Source: an uncultured Tropicimonas sp. | Lineage (GTDB): Bacteria; Pseudomonadota; Alphaproteobacteria; Rhodobacterales; Rhodobacteraceae | Assembly (NCBI GenBank): GCA_947497945.1 | Contig: CANMIP010000006.1 | Span: forward strand, 124,001-188,000 | Reading direction: 5' to 3' | Length of the DNA stretch: 64,000 nt | In this document: positions 53,167 through 62,006 of the stretch, one piece after another | Layout of the letters: every line of letters starts with the position of its first letter | Position numbering within the stretch: the stretch's first letter is position 1 | Notes under the pieces: model-generated | Seen by the model: only the letters and a program-made list of their open reading frames with translations | Told to the model about the DNA's origin: nothing | The model's database searches: none | Made by a program: the position numbers and the translations under genes

Positions 53167-53619
53167 ATGAAGTTCACGACCCGTGAAGACATTGAAGCGC
53201 CGATCGAAACGGTATGGGCCGCCCTGACCGACGCCCGCAGTTTCGAGAAGAAAGCGACCCGCAAGGGGATCGAGGTCAGGGGCCTGTCCGGCGACGCGGT
53301 GGAGTTCGGTTCCAGCTGGACGGCGAAATTCGATTATCGGGGGATCCGTCGCGAGATGGAGACCGTGGTGACCGGTTGCGAGGCGCCGCGCCTGCTGGAA
53401 CTGGACAGCAATGTTGGCGGGCTGGACGGTTTCCTGACCGCGGAACTGTCCGAGAAGCCCGAGGGGATCACCTGCCTGGAGCTGACGGTGGAGATCAAGC
53501 CGGCGAGCCTGAGCGGCAAGATGCTGGTGCAGACCATGCGCCTGGCCAAGGGGCGTCTGGACAAGCGGTATCGCAAGCGGGTGCGCCATTTTACGAAGGG
53601 ACTCGCAAAGTCGGCGTGA
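53167..53619 (+). CDS. SRPBCC/START-like family protein
   Basis: About 150 residues with a START/Bet-v1-like pattern: M-K-F-T-T-R-E-D-I-E-A-P-I-E-T-V-W-A-A-L-T-D, a helix with F-E-K-K-A-T-R-K-G, a long beta sheet, and a C-terminal basic helix (M-R-L-A-K-G-R-L-D-K-R-Y-R-K-R). These folds hold hydrophobic ligands; none is identified. ATG 53152 (five residues longer) is an alternative start. It follows nudC by 43 bases. Confidence 0.75.
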   Translation: MKFTTREDIEAPIETVWAALTDARSFEKKATRKGIEVRGLSGDAVEFGSSWTAKFDYRGIRREMETVVTGCEAPRLLELDSNVGGLDGFLTAELSEKPEGITCLELTVEIKPASLSGKMLVQTMRLAKGRLDKRYRKRVRHFTKGLAKSA

Positions 53620-53801
53620 TCCGAGGTCGGAACCGGGCGCGATGGGTGTCCGACCGGGAGGTGGAGTCCTGCCAATCGGTCGCCGCGCTTGCCTGGGCCG
53701 TGCACAGGCCAGCCCCTTGAAAGACAACGACCGGCGATCCGGGTATCCTGGACCCCGCCGAACTCCCTGCCGGGGGCAAGGCGTGGCGGCGGGGGGCCGC
53801 T

Positions 53802-54461
53802 TCAACCGATCTTGAAATCCCGGACATGGCCCGGCATCTCGACCCCGTCGAGATTGCGCGGATCGGGTTCGGGCGGCAGGAACTCGGTTCGGGTCGGGAT
53901 CACGCCGGCCCAGATCGGCAGGGCGTAATCCTCCTCGTCATCGATCGGCGGCCCGGAGCGGACCTTCGCCGCGCCCTCGTCGATCTCCATTCCGAAGACC
54001 GTCGTTGCCTTCAGTTCCTGCCCGGTCATCGGCCGCAGCATGTCCCAGCGACCGGGGAAGAGCCCGTCGACCATCGTCCTGAGCCGCTCCGTCTTTGCTT
54101 CCGGATCCTCGACCTTGAAGGCGGTCCCGAAGAGCATCGCCGAGCGGAAGTTCACCGAGTGGTGCATGGCCGAGCGGCCGAGCACCCAGCCATCGAGGCA
54201 GGTCACGGTGAGGCAGACTTCCTGTCCGAGCGTCTTCTTGAGCATCCGGCTGGCGGAGGAGCCATGCCAGTAGACATGGCTGCCTTCGCGCCATTGCAGG
54301 GTCGGCGTGGCGAAGGGCTTGCCGTCGATCACGTAACCGATGGTACAGACCGGGTTGGCATCGAGCACAGCATAGAGCGAGGCGGGGTCATAGGCCCCGC
54401 GCTCGTGTGTGCGGCGCAGCCGGGCGCGGTCGGTGGGGTGGGGGGCGTGATCCTCTGTCAT
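53802..54461 (-). CDS. Pyridoxamine 5'-phosphate oxidase-like flavin-binding protein
   Basis: About 219 residues. The split-barrel motif set G-Y-V-I-D-G-K-P-F-A-T-P-T, H-V-Y-W-H-G-S-S-A-S-R-M and a long G-F-x-x-E (L-T-V-T-C-L-D-G-W-V-L) fits the PNPOx-like/nitroreductase-like flavin family (FMN or F420 type); substrate unknown. ATG 54461 has AGGA 9 bases upstream; ATG 54470 (three residues longer) has no spacing. It is divergent from a MocR regulator, which likely controls it. Confidence 0.75.
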   Translation of the reverse strand: MTEDHAPHPTDRARLRRTHERGAYDPASLYAVLDANPVCTIGYVIDGKPFATPTLQWREGSHVYWHGSSASRMLKKTLGQEVCLTVTCLDGWVLGRSAMHHSVNFRSAMLFGTAFKVEDPEAKTERLRTMVDGLFPGRWDMLRPMTGQELKATTVFGMEIDEGAAKVRSGPPIDDEEDYALPIWAGVIPTRTEFLPPEPDPRNLDGVEMPGHVRDFKIG

Positions 54462-54524
54462 CGTCTTCATTCCTGGAATGGGGTGTCTTCCGGGCCTGAA
54501 TAGGCGCTTGCATGGACTGATGAA

Positions 54525-55964
54525 ATGTCCACATTCGGAGAAATGAACAAGTCCAATCCCGACGCGCCCTGGCTCTCGATCACGCTGGACCGCACCGTGG
54601 CGCAGCCCCTTCAGGCGCAGCTCGCCGAAGGCATTCGCCGGCTCGTCCGCGAGGGGCGGCTGGTCTCGGGCGACAGGCTGCCGGCAAGCCGGCTGCTGGC
54701 GGGCGAGCTGTCGGTGTCGCGGCTGACGGTCGTGACAGCCTATGACCAGCTCGTCAGCGAAGGCTATCTCGTGGGTCGGCGCGGCGCGGGGATGTTCATC
54801 GCGCCCGAGCTGTCCGCGCTGCCGCAACCGCCGCTGACGCCGGAGGATGCATCGCCGCTGCCGCCGCCGGAGCCTCTGCGCACATTCGACAGTGCCGCTC
54901 CGGATGTGGCGGGGTTTCCGCATCGGCACTGGGCACGGCTCTTTGACCAGCTCTGGCGCGCGCCGGAACCGGCGCTGCTGGCGCGGGGCGATCCGATGGG
55001 CTGGGCGCCGCTCCGGGTTGCGATTGCGCAGCATCTGCGGGACTGGCGCGGAATCCGCTGTGTACCGTCGCAGATCGTCGTGACCTCGGGGTTGCGGGAA
55101 GCCATCGAGCTGGTCTCGCAGGCGGCCTTGGAGCCCGGCGATTGCGTGGCCGTGGAGGACCCCGGGCATGCGCCGCTCCGGGACGCGCTGGCGGAGAGCG
55201 GGCTTGCAGTGCGGCCGGTCGCTGTGGATGCGGATGGTTTCGATACGGAGACGCTCGGGGCCGGACTCCGGGCGGTTGCCGTGACGCCCTCGCGCCAGTT
55301 CCCACTTGGCATGACCCTGCCGCTGGCCCGGCGCTTGCGGCTGCTCGGCTGGGCGGCGGAGACGGGGGGCTGGGTAATCGAGGACGATTTCGATGGCGAG
55401 TACCGCTATCGCGGCCAGCCGCTGCCGGCGATGATGAGCCTCGATGAAGCCGGGCGGGTGATCTATGCGGGGAGTTTCTCGAAGGTGATGTTCCCGGGGC
55501 TTCGGCTCGGGTTTCTTGCCATTCCCGCCGCTCTGGAAGGGCCGATGCGGCAGCTTGTGACGCAGCGTGGGACGCAGGCGGCGCTGGTGGCGCAGCCGGT
55601 GCTGGCGCGGTTCATGGAGGAAGGGCATTTCTCCACCCATCTGCGCCGGATGCGCCGCCTTTATGCGCAGCGTCAGCGGGCGATGGTCGGGGCGCTGGAA
55701 CGGGACTGCGCGGGGCTGCTGACCGTGGAGGATGTGCCCTCGGGGATGCATCTCGTGGCCGGGCTCGGCCCGGACCTCGCGGGACGGATCACCGATGTGG
55801 AGGCGGCCGAGAGATGTGCGGCGGCGGGGCTGCGGATGCGGCCGCTGTCGGGTTTCTTTGCCGGATCGCCGACGCGGCAGGGGATGGTACTTGGCTTCGC
55901 GGGTTTTGACGAGGCGGCGATCGAGGATGGCGTTGGTCGGATGGCGGCCGCGTTGCGCAGCTAG
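54525..55964 (+). CDS. MocR-type regulator (GntR HTH fused to class I aminotransferase)
   Basis: A 479-residue fusion. An N-terminal GntR winged helix (about 20-90, L-Q-A-Q-L-A-E-G-I-R-R-L-V-R-E-G-R-L ... L-P-A-S-R-L-L-A) is followed by an aminotransferase-like domain with the PLP lysine in G-S-F-S-K-V-M-F-P-G-L-R-L-G. MocR proteins sense PLP or amino acids and regulate divergent genes. ATG 54543 is an alternative start. The 63-base gap carries TGGAC-N9-GTCCA. Confidence 0.88.
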   Translation: MSTFGEMNKSNPDAPWLSITLDRTVAQPLQAQLAEGIRRLVREGRLVSGDRLPASRLLAGELSVSRLTVVTAYDQLVSEGYLVGRRGAGMFIAPELSALPQPPLTPEDASPLPPPEPLRTFDSAAPDVAGFPHRHWARLFDQLWRAPEPALLARGDPMGWAPLRVAIAQHLRDWRGIRCVPSQIVVTSGLREAIELVSQAALEPGDCVAVEDPGHAPLRDALAESGLAVRPVAVDADGFDTETLGAGLRAVAVTPSRQFPLGMTLPLARRLRLLGWAAETGGWVIEDDFDGEYRYRGQPLPAMMSLDEAGRVIYAGSFSKVMFPGLRLGFLAIPAALEGPMRQLVTQRGTQAALVAQPVLARFMEEGHFSTHLRRMRRLYAQRQRAMVGALERDCAGLLTVEDVPSGMHLVAGLGPDLAGRITDVEAAERCAAAGLRMRPLSGFFAGSPTRQGMVLGFAGFDEAAIEDGVGRMAAALRS

Positions 55965-56003
55965 CCGAACGGGGGCGTGCCGCCGGACACTCGACGGGCC
56001 CGC

Positions 56004-56019
56004 GGCCGCTTGCGCGGCC
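56004..56019. terminator. GC-rich hairpin between MocR gene and paa operon end
   Basis: GGCCGC and GCGGCC pair around TTGC in the 135-base gap between convergent genes. Short and without a T-run; a weak candidate for transcription termination. Confidence 0.3.
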
Positions 56020-56099
56020 ACGGTCCCATCTCGGTCCGAGCGGCGGTGGCGCCGCTGCGCGGCGTGGGACATCGCGCAGTTCGTCAAACGGTTTGGCGC

Positions 56100-56861
56100 T
56101 CAGCGCCAGTTTTCACCGATCAGGCTGGCCAGCGCCGCGTCGGCCTCGGCCGCCCATTTCGCCCGAAGTGCTGCGTTTTCCCTCTTGCGCAGCCCGAAGG
56201 CGGCGAGGCTCTCGGCGCGGGCAGAGCTGTCGGAGCCGAAGCTCGCGGCAACCCGCGGCCACCAATAGGCGGCGGATGCCCGCAGCGCCGAAAGATCGGC
56301 CGGATTGGCGGCGAGCTTTTCCAGCCCCTCGCGCGCGAGTTCCGCGTGGCGCGCCTCGATGGGGGCGATGGCGCGGAAGGTCTCGGCCAGCGGCTGGTAG
56401 GAGATCTGCTGGAAATCGGAGAGCTGTTTTGTCACCGCCAGGCCCATCAACAGGTTCATCACCACCGCATCGGCCCAGCCTTCAAGCGGGTAGTGGAACA
56501 CGGCAAGGCGCATGTCCTGCCCGGCCCGGGTGGCGCCGATATCGGCGTCGCGGGGCAGGCGGGCGGTCCAGGGGTGGTGGTTGGCGTAGCGCTCGGTATT
56601 GGCGCCGAACTCGCCCATGATCTTCAGCACGCGCTCGGCGTGGTCGAGCTTTTCGGCGACGATCCGGCTGGCGGCGATGCGCTCCTTGATGCCCGGCCCC
56701 TCATTGATGATGTCGGCGAAGCCCGCGGCACCGGCCAGTTCGCTATCCACGAAACTCGCCATCAGCCGCATCAGCTCGGCGCGGTAGCGTGGCGGCGCAT
56801 TGCCCGGCGAGGTCAGGACGCCGCCCTGGGCGAGGTAGCTTTCGAGGCTCATCTCGGTCAT
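56100..56861 (-). CDS. PaaA/PaaC-like ferritin-fold protein, extra gene of the paa operon
   Basis: A 253-residue helical protein resembling the ferritin-like subunits of phenylacetyl-CoA epoxidase. Candidate diiron ligands are present: S-E-L-A near 41, E-K-L-D-H-A-E near residues 70-76 and E-A-R-H in I-E-A-R-H-A-E-L near 172. It is not PaaA or PaaC, both of which are encoded upstream. It starts 11 bases after paaE in the same operon. It may be a further oxygenase subunit, a chaperone or an enzyme of a related step. Confidence 0.75.
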   Translation of the reverse strand: MTEMSLESYLAQGGVLTSPGNAPPRYRAELMRLMASFVDSELAGAAGFADIINEGPGIKERIAASRIVAEKLDHAERVLKIMGEFGANTERYANHHPWTARLPRDADIGATRAGQDMRLAVFHYPLEGWADAVVMNLLMGLAVTKQLSDFQQISYQPLAETFRAIAPIEARHAELAREGLEKLAANPADLSALRASAAYWWPRVAASFGSDSSARAESLAAFGLRKRENAALRAKWAAEADAALASLIGENWR

Positions 56862-56872
56862 GTCGGCTCTCC

Positions 56873-57946
56873 TTACTGGTCGTAATCGACGGTCACACGG
56901 TCGCTGACCGGGAAGGATTGGCAGGAGAGCACGTAGCCCTTCTCGACCTCGTAATCCTCCAGCGCGTGGTTGGCGACCATGTCCACCTCACCCTCGAGCA
57001 CCCGGCAGCGGCAGGTTGAGCAGACCCCGGCCTTGCAGGCGAAGGGGGCGTCCATGGAGTTGGCCAGCGCGGCGTCGAGCAGGGTGGTATCCTTGGACAT
57101 CTCGACAGTCCGGGTGGCACCGTCGAGCGTGATGGCGGCGGTGGTCTCCGTGCCGTCGCGGCTTGCGTCTTTTGAGACCGCCTTGCGGGCGAGGCGGCCG
57201 GGCTGGGCGGAGGCGAAGAGCTCGAACTTGATCTGCGCGTCGTCGAGCCCGGAGCTGCGCAGCGCCGCCGCAATGCCGAGCATCATCGGTTCGGGGCCGC
57301 AGATGAAGGCGGTGTCGACATGCTCGATATCGATCCAGCCCTTGAACAGCTCGGCGCATTTCTCTTCCGTGACGAGGCCGGTGAAGAGGTCGATCTCCTG
57401 TGTGTCCGTCTCAAGGATATGCAGGACGTTGAAGCGGCCCATATAGGTGTTCTTCAGGTCCTCCAGTTCCTCGCGGAACATGATCGTGGAGACGGATTTG
57501 TTGGCATAGACCAGCGTGAAGCTCGATTGCGGCTCGCGGGCAAGCGTGGTCTTGAGAATCGACAGCAGCGGCGTGATCCCGGACCCGCCGGCGAAGCCGA
57601 GATACTGCTTCGTGGCCGAGGCGTCGAGCGGGGTGTGGAAGCCGCCCATCGGGGGCATGGCTTCGAGGGTCGTGCCCGGTTGCAGGTCTTCATTGGCCCA
57701 GGTCGAAAACGCGCCGCCCTCGACGCGCTTGATGCCGACTTGGAGCATGGCCTCATCCTTGCCGGAGCAGATGGAATAGGAGCGGCGCAGCTCCTCGCCG
57801 TCGAATTCGCGGCGGAAGGTCAGGTATTGGCCCTGGGTGAAGTCGAATTCCGCGGCCGCGCCATTGGCGGGTTCCAGCGTCAGGACGACGGCGTCGCGGA
57901 TGGTCTTGCGGACCTCCCGGACGGTCAGTTCGTGAAAGCGTGCCAT
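56873..57946 (-). CDS. paaE: 1,2-phenylacetyl-CoA epoxidase reductase subunit
   Basis: A 357-residue NADPH-dependent reductase that feeds electrons to PaaABC. FAD-binding R-R-S-Y-S-I-C, NAD(P)-domain G-F-A-G-G-S-G-I-T-P, then a C-terminal plant-type [2Fe-2S] ferredoxin with C-K-A-G-V-C-S-T-C and a later L-S-C-Q-S. The ATG at 57946 follows GGGAGG; the frame is open upstream but is shadow. Between paaD and the extra ferritin-like gene. Confidence 0.95.
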   Translation of the reverse strand: MARFHELTVREVRKTIRDAVVLTLEPANGAAAEFDFTQGQYLTFRREFDGEELRRSYSICSGKDEAMLQVGIKRVEGGAFSTWANEDLQPGTTLEAMPPMGGFHTPLDASATKQYLGFAGGSGITPLLSILKTTLAREPQSSFTLVYANKSVSTIMFREELEDLKNTYMGRFNVLHILETDTQEIDLFTGLVTEEKCAELFKGWIDIEHVDTAFICGPEPMMLGIAAALRSSGLDDAQIKFELFASAQPGRLARKAVSKDASRDGTETTAAITLDGATRTVEMSKDTTLLDAALANSMDAPFACKAGVCSTCRCRVLEGEVDMVANHALEDYEVEKGYVLSCQSFPVSDRVTVDYDQ

Positions 57947-57959
57947 CTGTATCCCTCCC

Positions 57960-58433
57960 TCAGATGCACTTGAAATAGTCGAACGGCTCAAGGCAGTCCT
58001 TGCAGCGCCACTGTGCCTTGCAGGGCGTGGAGCCGAACTGGCTGAGCTTTTCGGTGTGTTTGCTGCCGCAATGCGGGCAGTGGTCGGGGCCCTTGGCGTC
58101 GGTGGGCGGCGCGATGCCGAACTTCTCCATCGCCGCGCGGCCCTTTTCAGAGAGCCAGTCGGTGGTCCAGGCGGGGGCGATCTGGTGGGCAATCCTGATC
58201 TTGTCGATGCCGTGGTCGCGCAGGGCGGTCTCGATATCCATGGAGATGATCGAGGTGGCGGGGCATCCGGAATAGGTTGGCGTGACGGCGACGGCGAGCG
58301 TGTCGCCCTGCCATTCGACGCCGCGCACGATGCCGAGATCGACCACCGAGATCACGGGGATCTCGGGGTCCGGCACGGCGTCGAGCCATTGCCAGATTTC
58401 GGCCTCTGTCGGTTTTTCGATGGTTTCGGTCAT
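57960..58433 (-). CDS. paaD: Phenylacetate pathway metal-sulphur assembly protein PaaD
   Basis: A 157-residue protein with an N-terminal MIP18/DUF59 domain (D-P-E-I-P-V-I-S-V-V-D-L-G and Y-S-G-C-P-A) and a C-terminal zinc-ribbon-like part (C-P-H-C-G ... C-K-D-C ... C-I). PaaD is needed for the epoxidase in vivo, probably by maturing the PaaE cluster. It sits between paaC and paaE. Confidence 0.94.
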   Translation of the reverse strand: MTETIEKPTEAEIWQWLDAVPDPEIPVISVVDLGIVRGVEWQGDTLAVAVTPTYSGCPATSIISMDIETALRDHGIDKIRIAHQIAPAWTTDWLSEKGRAAMEKFGIAPPTDAKGPDHCPHCGSKHTEKLSQFGSTPCKAQWRCKDCLEPFDYFKCI

Positions 58434-58503
58434 GGTTTTGCCCTGTCAAGATGTCCCGCCCGGCGGTCACGCCGGGCAGCGCTCGACCCGACTGGTCAAG
58501 TTC

Positions 58504-59265
58504 TCACCACTCGCAGCCCGGATAGGCCCTTTGCAGCCACTGCATCGAGCAGAGCAGATGCCCCAGATGCTCGGTGTGGAAGCTGCCATCCTTGCCGCCC
58601 TTGTGCCCGAAACTGCTCGCCGGGATTTCCAGTGTCGCTTCCGACAGAACGCGGGTCGTGATGCCGTCGAACTCTTCGCGCAACCCGGCCGGGTCCGGCG
58701 CAATGCCGGCCGCAACCATCTCTGCATCCACGGCGTCAGCACGGAACATCTCGCCCACGTAAGGCCAGAGATAGTCCAGCGCGGCCTGCATCCGGGCGTG
58801 GCTCTCCTCGGTGCCGTCACCGAGGCCCACCACCGTGTCGGCGGAGCGCTCGAGGTGATAGGCCACCTCCTTGCTCGCCTTGGCGGCGATGGCTGCAACC
58901 CGTTCGTCAGAGCTGGTCATCAACCGACCCAGCAGCACCGAGTGGAAGGCATCGAACAGGAATTGCCGCATCAGGGTCTGGCCGAAATCGCCATTCGGCA
59001 TCTCGACCAACAGCAGGTTGCGGAAATCCCAGGCGTCGCGCAGGAAGGCGAGCGTGTCGGCGTCGCGCCCCTTGCCTTCGACCTCGGCCGCCAGCCCGAG
59101 CCACATCTGGGTCTGGCCGATCATGTCCAGCGCCGTGTTGGCGAGCGCGATATCCTCCTCCAGGACGGGCGCATGCCCGCACCATTCGGAGACCCGGTGG
59201 CCGAGGATCAGCGTGTTGTCCCCGAGCCGCAGCAGGAAGTCGAACAGGGCTTCATCGCGGGTCAT
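58504..59265 (-). CDS. paaC: 1,2-phenylacetyl-CoA epoxidase structural subunit PaaC
   Basis: A 253-residue ferritin-fold subunit without a catalytic diiron centre in characterised enzymes, pairing with PaaA. Typical motifs: L-R-L-G-D-N-T-L-I-L-G-H-R, I-G-Q-T-Q-M-W-L, K-E-V-A-Y-H-L-E-R-S-A. Its ATG at 59265 overlaps the paaB stop (TGATG). Confidence 0.95.
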   Translation of the reverse strand: MTRDEALFDFLLRLGDNTLILGHRVSEWCGHAPVLEEDIALANTALDMIGQTQMWLGLAAEVEGKGRDADTLAFLRDAWDFRNLLLVEMPNGDFGQTLMRQFLFDAFHSVLLGRLMTSSDERVAAIAAKASKEVAYHLERSADTVVGLGDGTEESHARMQAALDYLWPYVGEMFRADAVDAEMVAAGIAPDPAGLREEFDGITTRVLSEATLEIPASSFGHKGGKDGSFHTEHLGHLLCSMQWLQRAYPGCEW

Positions 59266-59549
59266 CACATATGCCCCACTTCGTCCGGGATGTCGAAAAA
59301 GGTCGGGTGGCGATAGACCTTGCTCTCTGACGGCTCGAAGAGCGGGCCCTTCTCTCCCGGCGCCGTGGCCGCGATGTGCCGCGCCTCGACAACCCAGATC
59401 GAAACCCCCTCGTTGCGGCGCGTATAGACGTCGCGGGCGTTCTTGATCGCCATATCGGCGTCGGGCGCGTGCAGCGATCCGACGTGACGGTGGCTCAGGC
59501 CATGCTGGCCGCGGATAAAGACCTCCCAGAGGGGCCATTCATTGCTCAT
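59265..59549 (-). CDS. paaB: 1,2-phenylacetyl-CoA epoxidase subunit PaaB
   Basis: A 94-residue subunit of the multicomponent epoxidase. It has W-P-L-W-E-V-F-I-R, H-V-G-S-L-H-A-P-D-A-D-M-A and R-N-E-G-V-S-I-W-V-V. PaaB bridges the larger complex. It lies between paaA (22-base gap) and paaC (TGATG overlap). Confidence 0.96.
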   Translation of the reverse strand: MSNEWPLWEVFIRGQHGLSHRHVGSLHAPDADMAIKNARDVYTRRNEGVSIWVVEARHIAATAPGEKGPLFEPSESKVYRHPTFFDIPDEVGHM

Positions 59550-59571
59550 TTTGCGTCTCCTCCCCTGAGAC

Positions 59572-60561
59572 TTATTCGGCCGCCGTGCGGGCGGATTTCT
59601 TCTGCGCATGGGCCAGCAGCCCGTCGCGCACCCATTCCCCGTCATCCCAGGCTTTCCGACGGGCGGTCATACGGTCCACGTTGCAGGGCCCGTTGCCCTT
59701 GATGACATCGAAGAACTCGGACCAGTCGGGGTCCGAGAAGTCGTAATGACCGCGTTCCTCGTTCCACCTGATGCCGGGGTCCGGCAGATCCAACCCGAGA
59801 TATTCGATCTGCGGAATGGTCTGGTCGACGAATTGCTGGCGCAGCTCGTCATTGCTCTTCACCTTGATCTTCCAGGCCATCGACTGCTCGGAATGGGTGG
59901 ACTCGCTGTCATTCGGGCCGAACATCATGATCGCCGGGAACCAGAGCCGATTGACGGCGTCCTGCGCCTGCCGCTTCTGCTCGGGCGAGCCGAAGGCCAT
60001 CTTCATGATCGCGTGGTAGCCCTGGCGGGCATGGAAGCTCTCTTCCTTGCAGATCTTGATCATAGCGCGGGAATAGGGGCCGTAGGAGGTCCGCTGCAGC
60101 GCCACCTGGTTGACGATGGCCGCGCCATCGACCAACCAGCCGACCGCGCCGATATCGGCCCAGTTCAGCGTCGGGTAGTTGAAGATCGAGGAGTATTTCA
60201 TCCGGCCTTCGTGGAGCAGGCGCACCAGTTCGTCCCGGCTCTCGCCCAGCGTTTCAGCCGCCGAGTAGAGGTAGAGCCCGTGGCCGGCCTCGTCCTGCAC
60301 CTTCGCGAGCAGGATCGCCTTGCGCTCCAGCGTCGGCGCGCGGGTGATCCAGTTGCCCTCCGGGAGCTGTCCGACCACTTCCGAATGCGCGTGCTGGCCG
60401 ATCTGGCGGATCAGCGTGGCGCGGTAATCGTCCGGCATCCAGTCGCGCGGCTCGATCTTGATGTCGTTGTCGATCTTGTCCTGGAACGCACGTTCCTGGT
60501 CGGTCATCTCGTCGCGGGTCTTTACCCCGCTCCGAGCCGTCTTGATCATCTGAGCGTACAT
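59572..60561 (-). CDS. paaA: 1,2-phenylacetyl-CoA epoxidase catalytic subunit PaaA
   Basis: A 329-residue diiron oxygenase subunit that, with PaaBCE, O2 and NADPH, forms ring-1,2-epoxyphenylacetyl-CoA. Diiron ligand motifs: V-Q-D-E-A-G-H near residue 95 and E-E-S-F-H-A-R-Q-G near 180. Length fits the family. It follows the thiolase gene by 12 bases. Confidence 0.97.
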   Translation of the reverse strand: MYAQMIKTARSGVKTRDEMTDQERAFQDKIDNDIKIEPRDWMPDDYRATLIRQIGQHAHSEVVGQLPEGNWITRAPTLERKAILLAKVQDEAGHGLYLYSAAETLGESRDELVRLLHEGRMKYSSIFNYPTLNWADIGAVGWLVDGAAIVNQVALQRTSYGPYSRAMIKICKEESFHARQGYHAIMKMAFGSPEQKRQAQDAVNRLWFPAIMMFGPNDSESTHSEQSMAWKIKVKSNDELRQQFVDQTIPQIEYLGLDLPDPGIRWNEERGHYDFSDPDWSEFFDVIKGNGPCNVDRMTARRKAWDDGEWVRDGLLAHAQKKSARTAAE

Positions 60562-60573
60562 CGGTTCCTCCCC

Positions 60574-61776
60574 TCAGAGTCGTTCGAGAATGATTGCCGT
60601 GCCCTGTCCGACACCCACGCACATGGTGCAAAGCGCGTAGCGTCCGCCGGTGCGTTGCAACTGATAGGCGGCGGTCAGCACCAGCCGCGCGCCGGACATG
60701 CCCAGCGGATGGCCCATCGCAATCGCGCCGCCATTGGCGTTCACATGCGGTGCATCGTCCGGCAGGCCCAGCTCGCGCAGGCTGGCAAGCCCCTGCGCGG
60801 CAAAGGCTTCGTTCAATTCTATCACATCCATCTGTTCGATGGTGAGACCGGCCCGCGCCAGAACCTTGCGGGTGGCCGGCACCGGCCCGATCCCCATGAC
60901 GCGCGGCGCCACGCCAGCGGCGGACATCGCCACCACCCGCGCCATCGGTTTCAGCCCGTTCTTCTCCGCCGCCGCTTCGCTCGCCAGCAGCAACGCCGCC
61001 GCGCCGTCATTGACGCCGGACGCATTGCCTGCCGTCACCGTCAGATCCGGACCGTTGACGCCCTTGAGCTTGCCGAGCTTTTCGACGCTCGTGCCCGGGC
61101 GCGGATGCTCGTCAGTGTCGACGACGATCGGTGTGCCCTTGCGCTGCGGCACCTCGACGGGGACGATTTCGTCGGCGAAGATCCCGGCCTTCTGCGCGGC
61201 CTCCCAGCGGTCCTGCGAGCGGACGGCGAAAGCGTCCTGATCGGCGCGGCTCACGCCCCAGTCGGCGGCGACGTTGTCGGCGGTCTGGGGCATCGAATCC
61301 GTGCCATACATCGCCTTCATCTTCGGGTTGACGAAGCGCCAGCCGATGGTGGTGTCGTAAACCGCATTCGCCCGCGTAAACGCGCTGGTCGCCTTGGGCA
61401 TCACGAAGGGCGCCCGGCTCATGCTCTCGACGCCGCCGGCAATGGCGAGGTCGTAATCCCCGGCGCGAATGCCGCGCGCCGCCATGCCGACCGCGTCCAT
61501 CCCGGAAGCACAGAGCCGGTTCACCGTCGTGCCCGGCACATCCTGCGGCAGCCCGGCCAGCAGCGCGGCCATCCGCGCCACGTTGCGGTTGCTCTCGCCG
61601 GCCTGGTTGGCATCGCCCAGGATCACGTCATCGACGCTGGCCCAGTCGACCTGGCTGTTGCGCGCAACAAGCGCCGCGATTGGCAGCGCGGCAAGGTCGT
61701 CCGTGCGGATCGATGACAACGCGCCGCCATAGCGCCCGATCGGCGTGCGGATGGCGTCGCAGATAAATGCGTCCAT
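60574..61776 (-). CDS. pcaF: 3-oxoadipyl-CoA thiolase
   Basis: A 400-residue acetyl-CoA acyltransferase, the last step of phenylacetate or beta-ketoadipate breakdown (3-oxoadipyl-CoA to succinyl-CoA and acetyl-CoA). Catalytic Cys89 is in N-R-L-C-A-S-G-M, the His in A-M-G-H-P-L-G, and the second Cys in [10 protein letters not shown]. In the paa setting it corresponds to PaaJ. First gene of the operon; operator sites lie upstream. ATG 61776 follows GGGAGGGAGAGCC. Confidence 0.93.
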   Translation of the reverse strand: MDAFICDAIRTPIGRYGGALSSIRTDDLAALPIAALVARNSQVDWASVDDVILGDANQAGESNRNVARMAALLAGLPQDVPGTTVNRLCASGMDAVGMAARGIRAGDYDLAIAGGVESMSRAPFVMPKATSAFTRANAVYDTTIGWRFVNPKMKAMYGTDSMPQTADNVAADWGVSRADQDAFAVRSQDRWEAAQKAGIFADEIVPVEVPQRKGTPIVVDTDEHPRPGTSVEKLGKLKGVNGPDLTVTAGNASGVNDGAAALLLASEAAAEKNGLKPMARVVAMSAAGVAPRVMGIGPVPATRKVLARAGLTIEQMDVIELNEAFAAQGLASLRELGLPDDAPHVNANGGAIAMGHPLGMSGARLVLTAAYQLQRTGGRYALCTMCVGVGQGTAIILERL

Positions 61777-61802
61777 GGCTCTCCCTCCCTTCGGCCAATA
61801 AC

Positions 61803-61816
61803 CGACCGATCGGTCG
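61803..61816. promoter_or_regulatory. Perfect 14-bp palindrome, TetR/PaaR-type operator
   Basis: CGACCGATCGGTCG, within ACCGACCGATCGGTCG, lies 27 bases upstream of the thiolase ATG. It matches the type of site bound by TetR-family PaaR regulators of phenylacetate genes. Repression relieved by phenylacetyl-CoA is the expected mode; the regulator gene is not in the window. Confidence 0.65.
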
Positions 61817-61851
61817 AACATGGAGCGGAAGGTGATTCGAGGCAAGCACAA

Positions 61852-61891
61852 ATGTTACCGATGCGCGATTGATTTCAAAATTCGGTAACAT
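61852..61891. promoter_or_regulatory. 10-bp inverted repeat ATGTTACCGA...TCGGTAACAT upstream of the paa operon
   Basis: 61852-61861 and 61882-61891 are exact reverse complements with a 20-base AT-richer spacer, about 76-115 bases upstream of the first paa gene. It looks like a second regulator site next to the PaaR-type palindrome. Confidence 0.5.
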
Positions 61892-62006
61892 CAAGTCGTA
61901 TCGACAGCCCTGCTCCCGGGAAACACGCCAGATCCGGCCGGATGCCGGAGAGGCCAAGCCCTCAGAAGAGTGGCGGCACGAGATCCCGCTCGAATCGCCC
62001 GTCCGG

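Noticed and set aside
54471-56087. Long minus-strand extension of the PNPOx-like gene across the MocR gene
   Set aside because: The MocR gene on the other strand has clear domains; the extension has none.
59608-61716. 702-codon plus-strand ORF opposite paaA and the thiolase
   Set aside because: Antisense to two certain genes and without recognisable domains.
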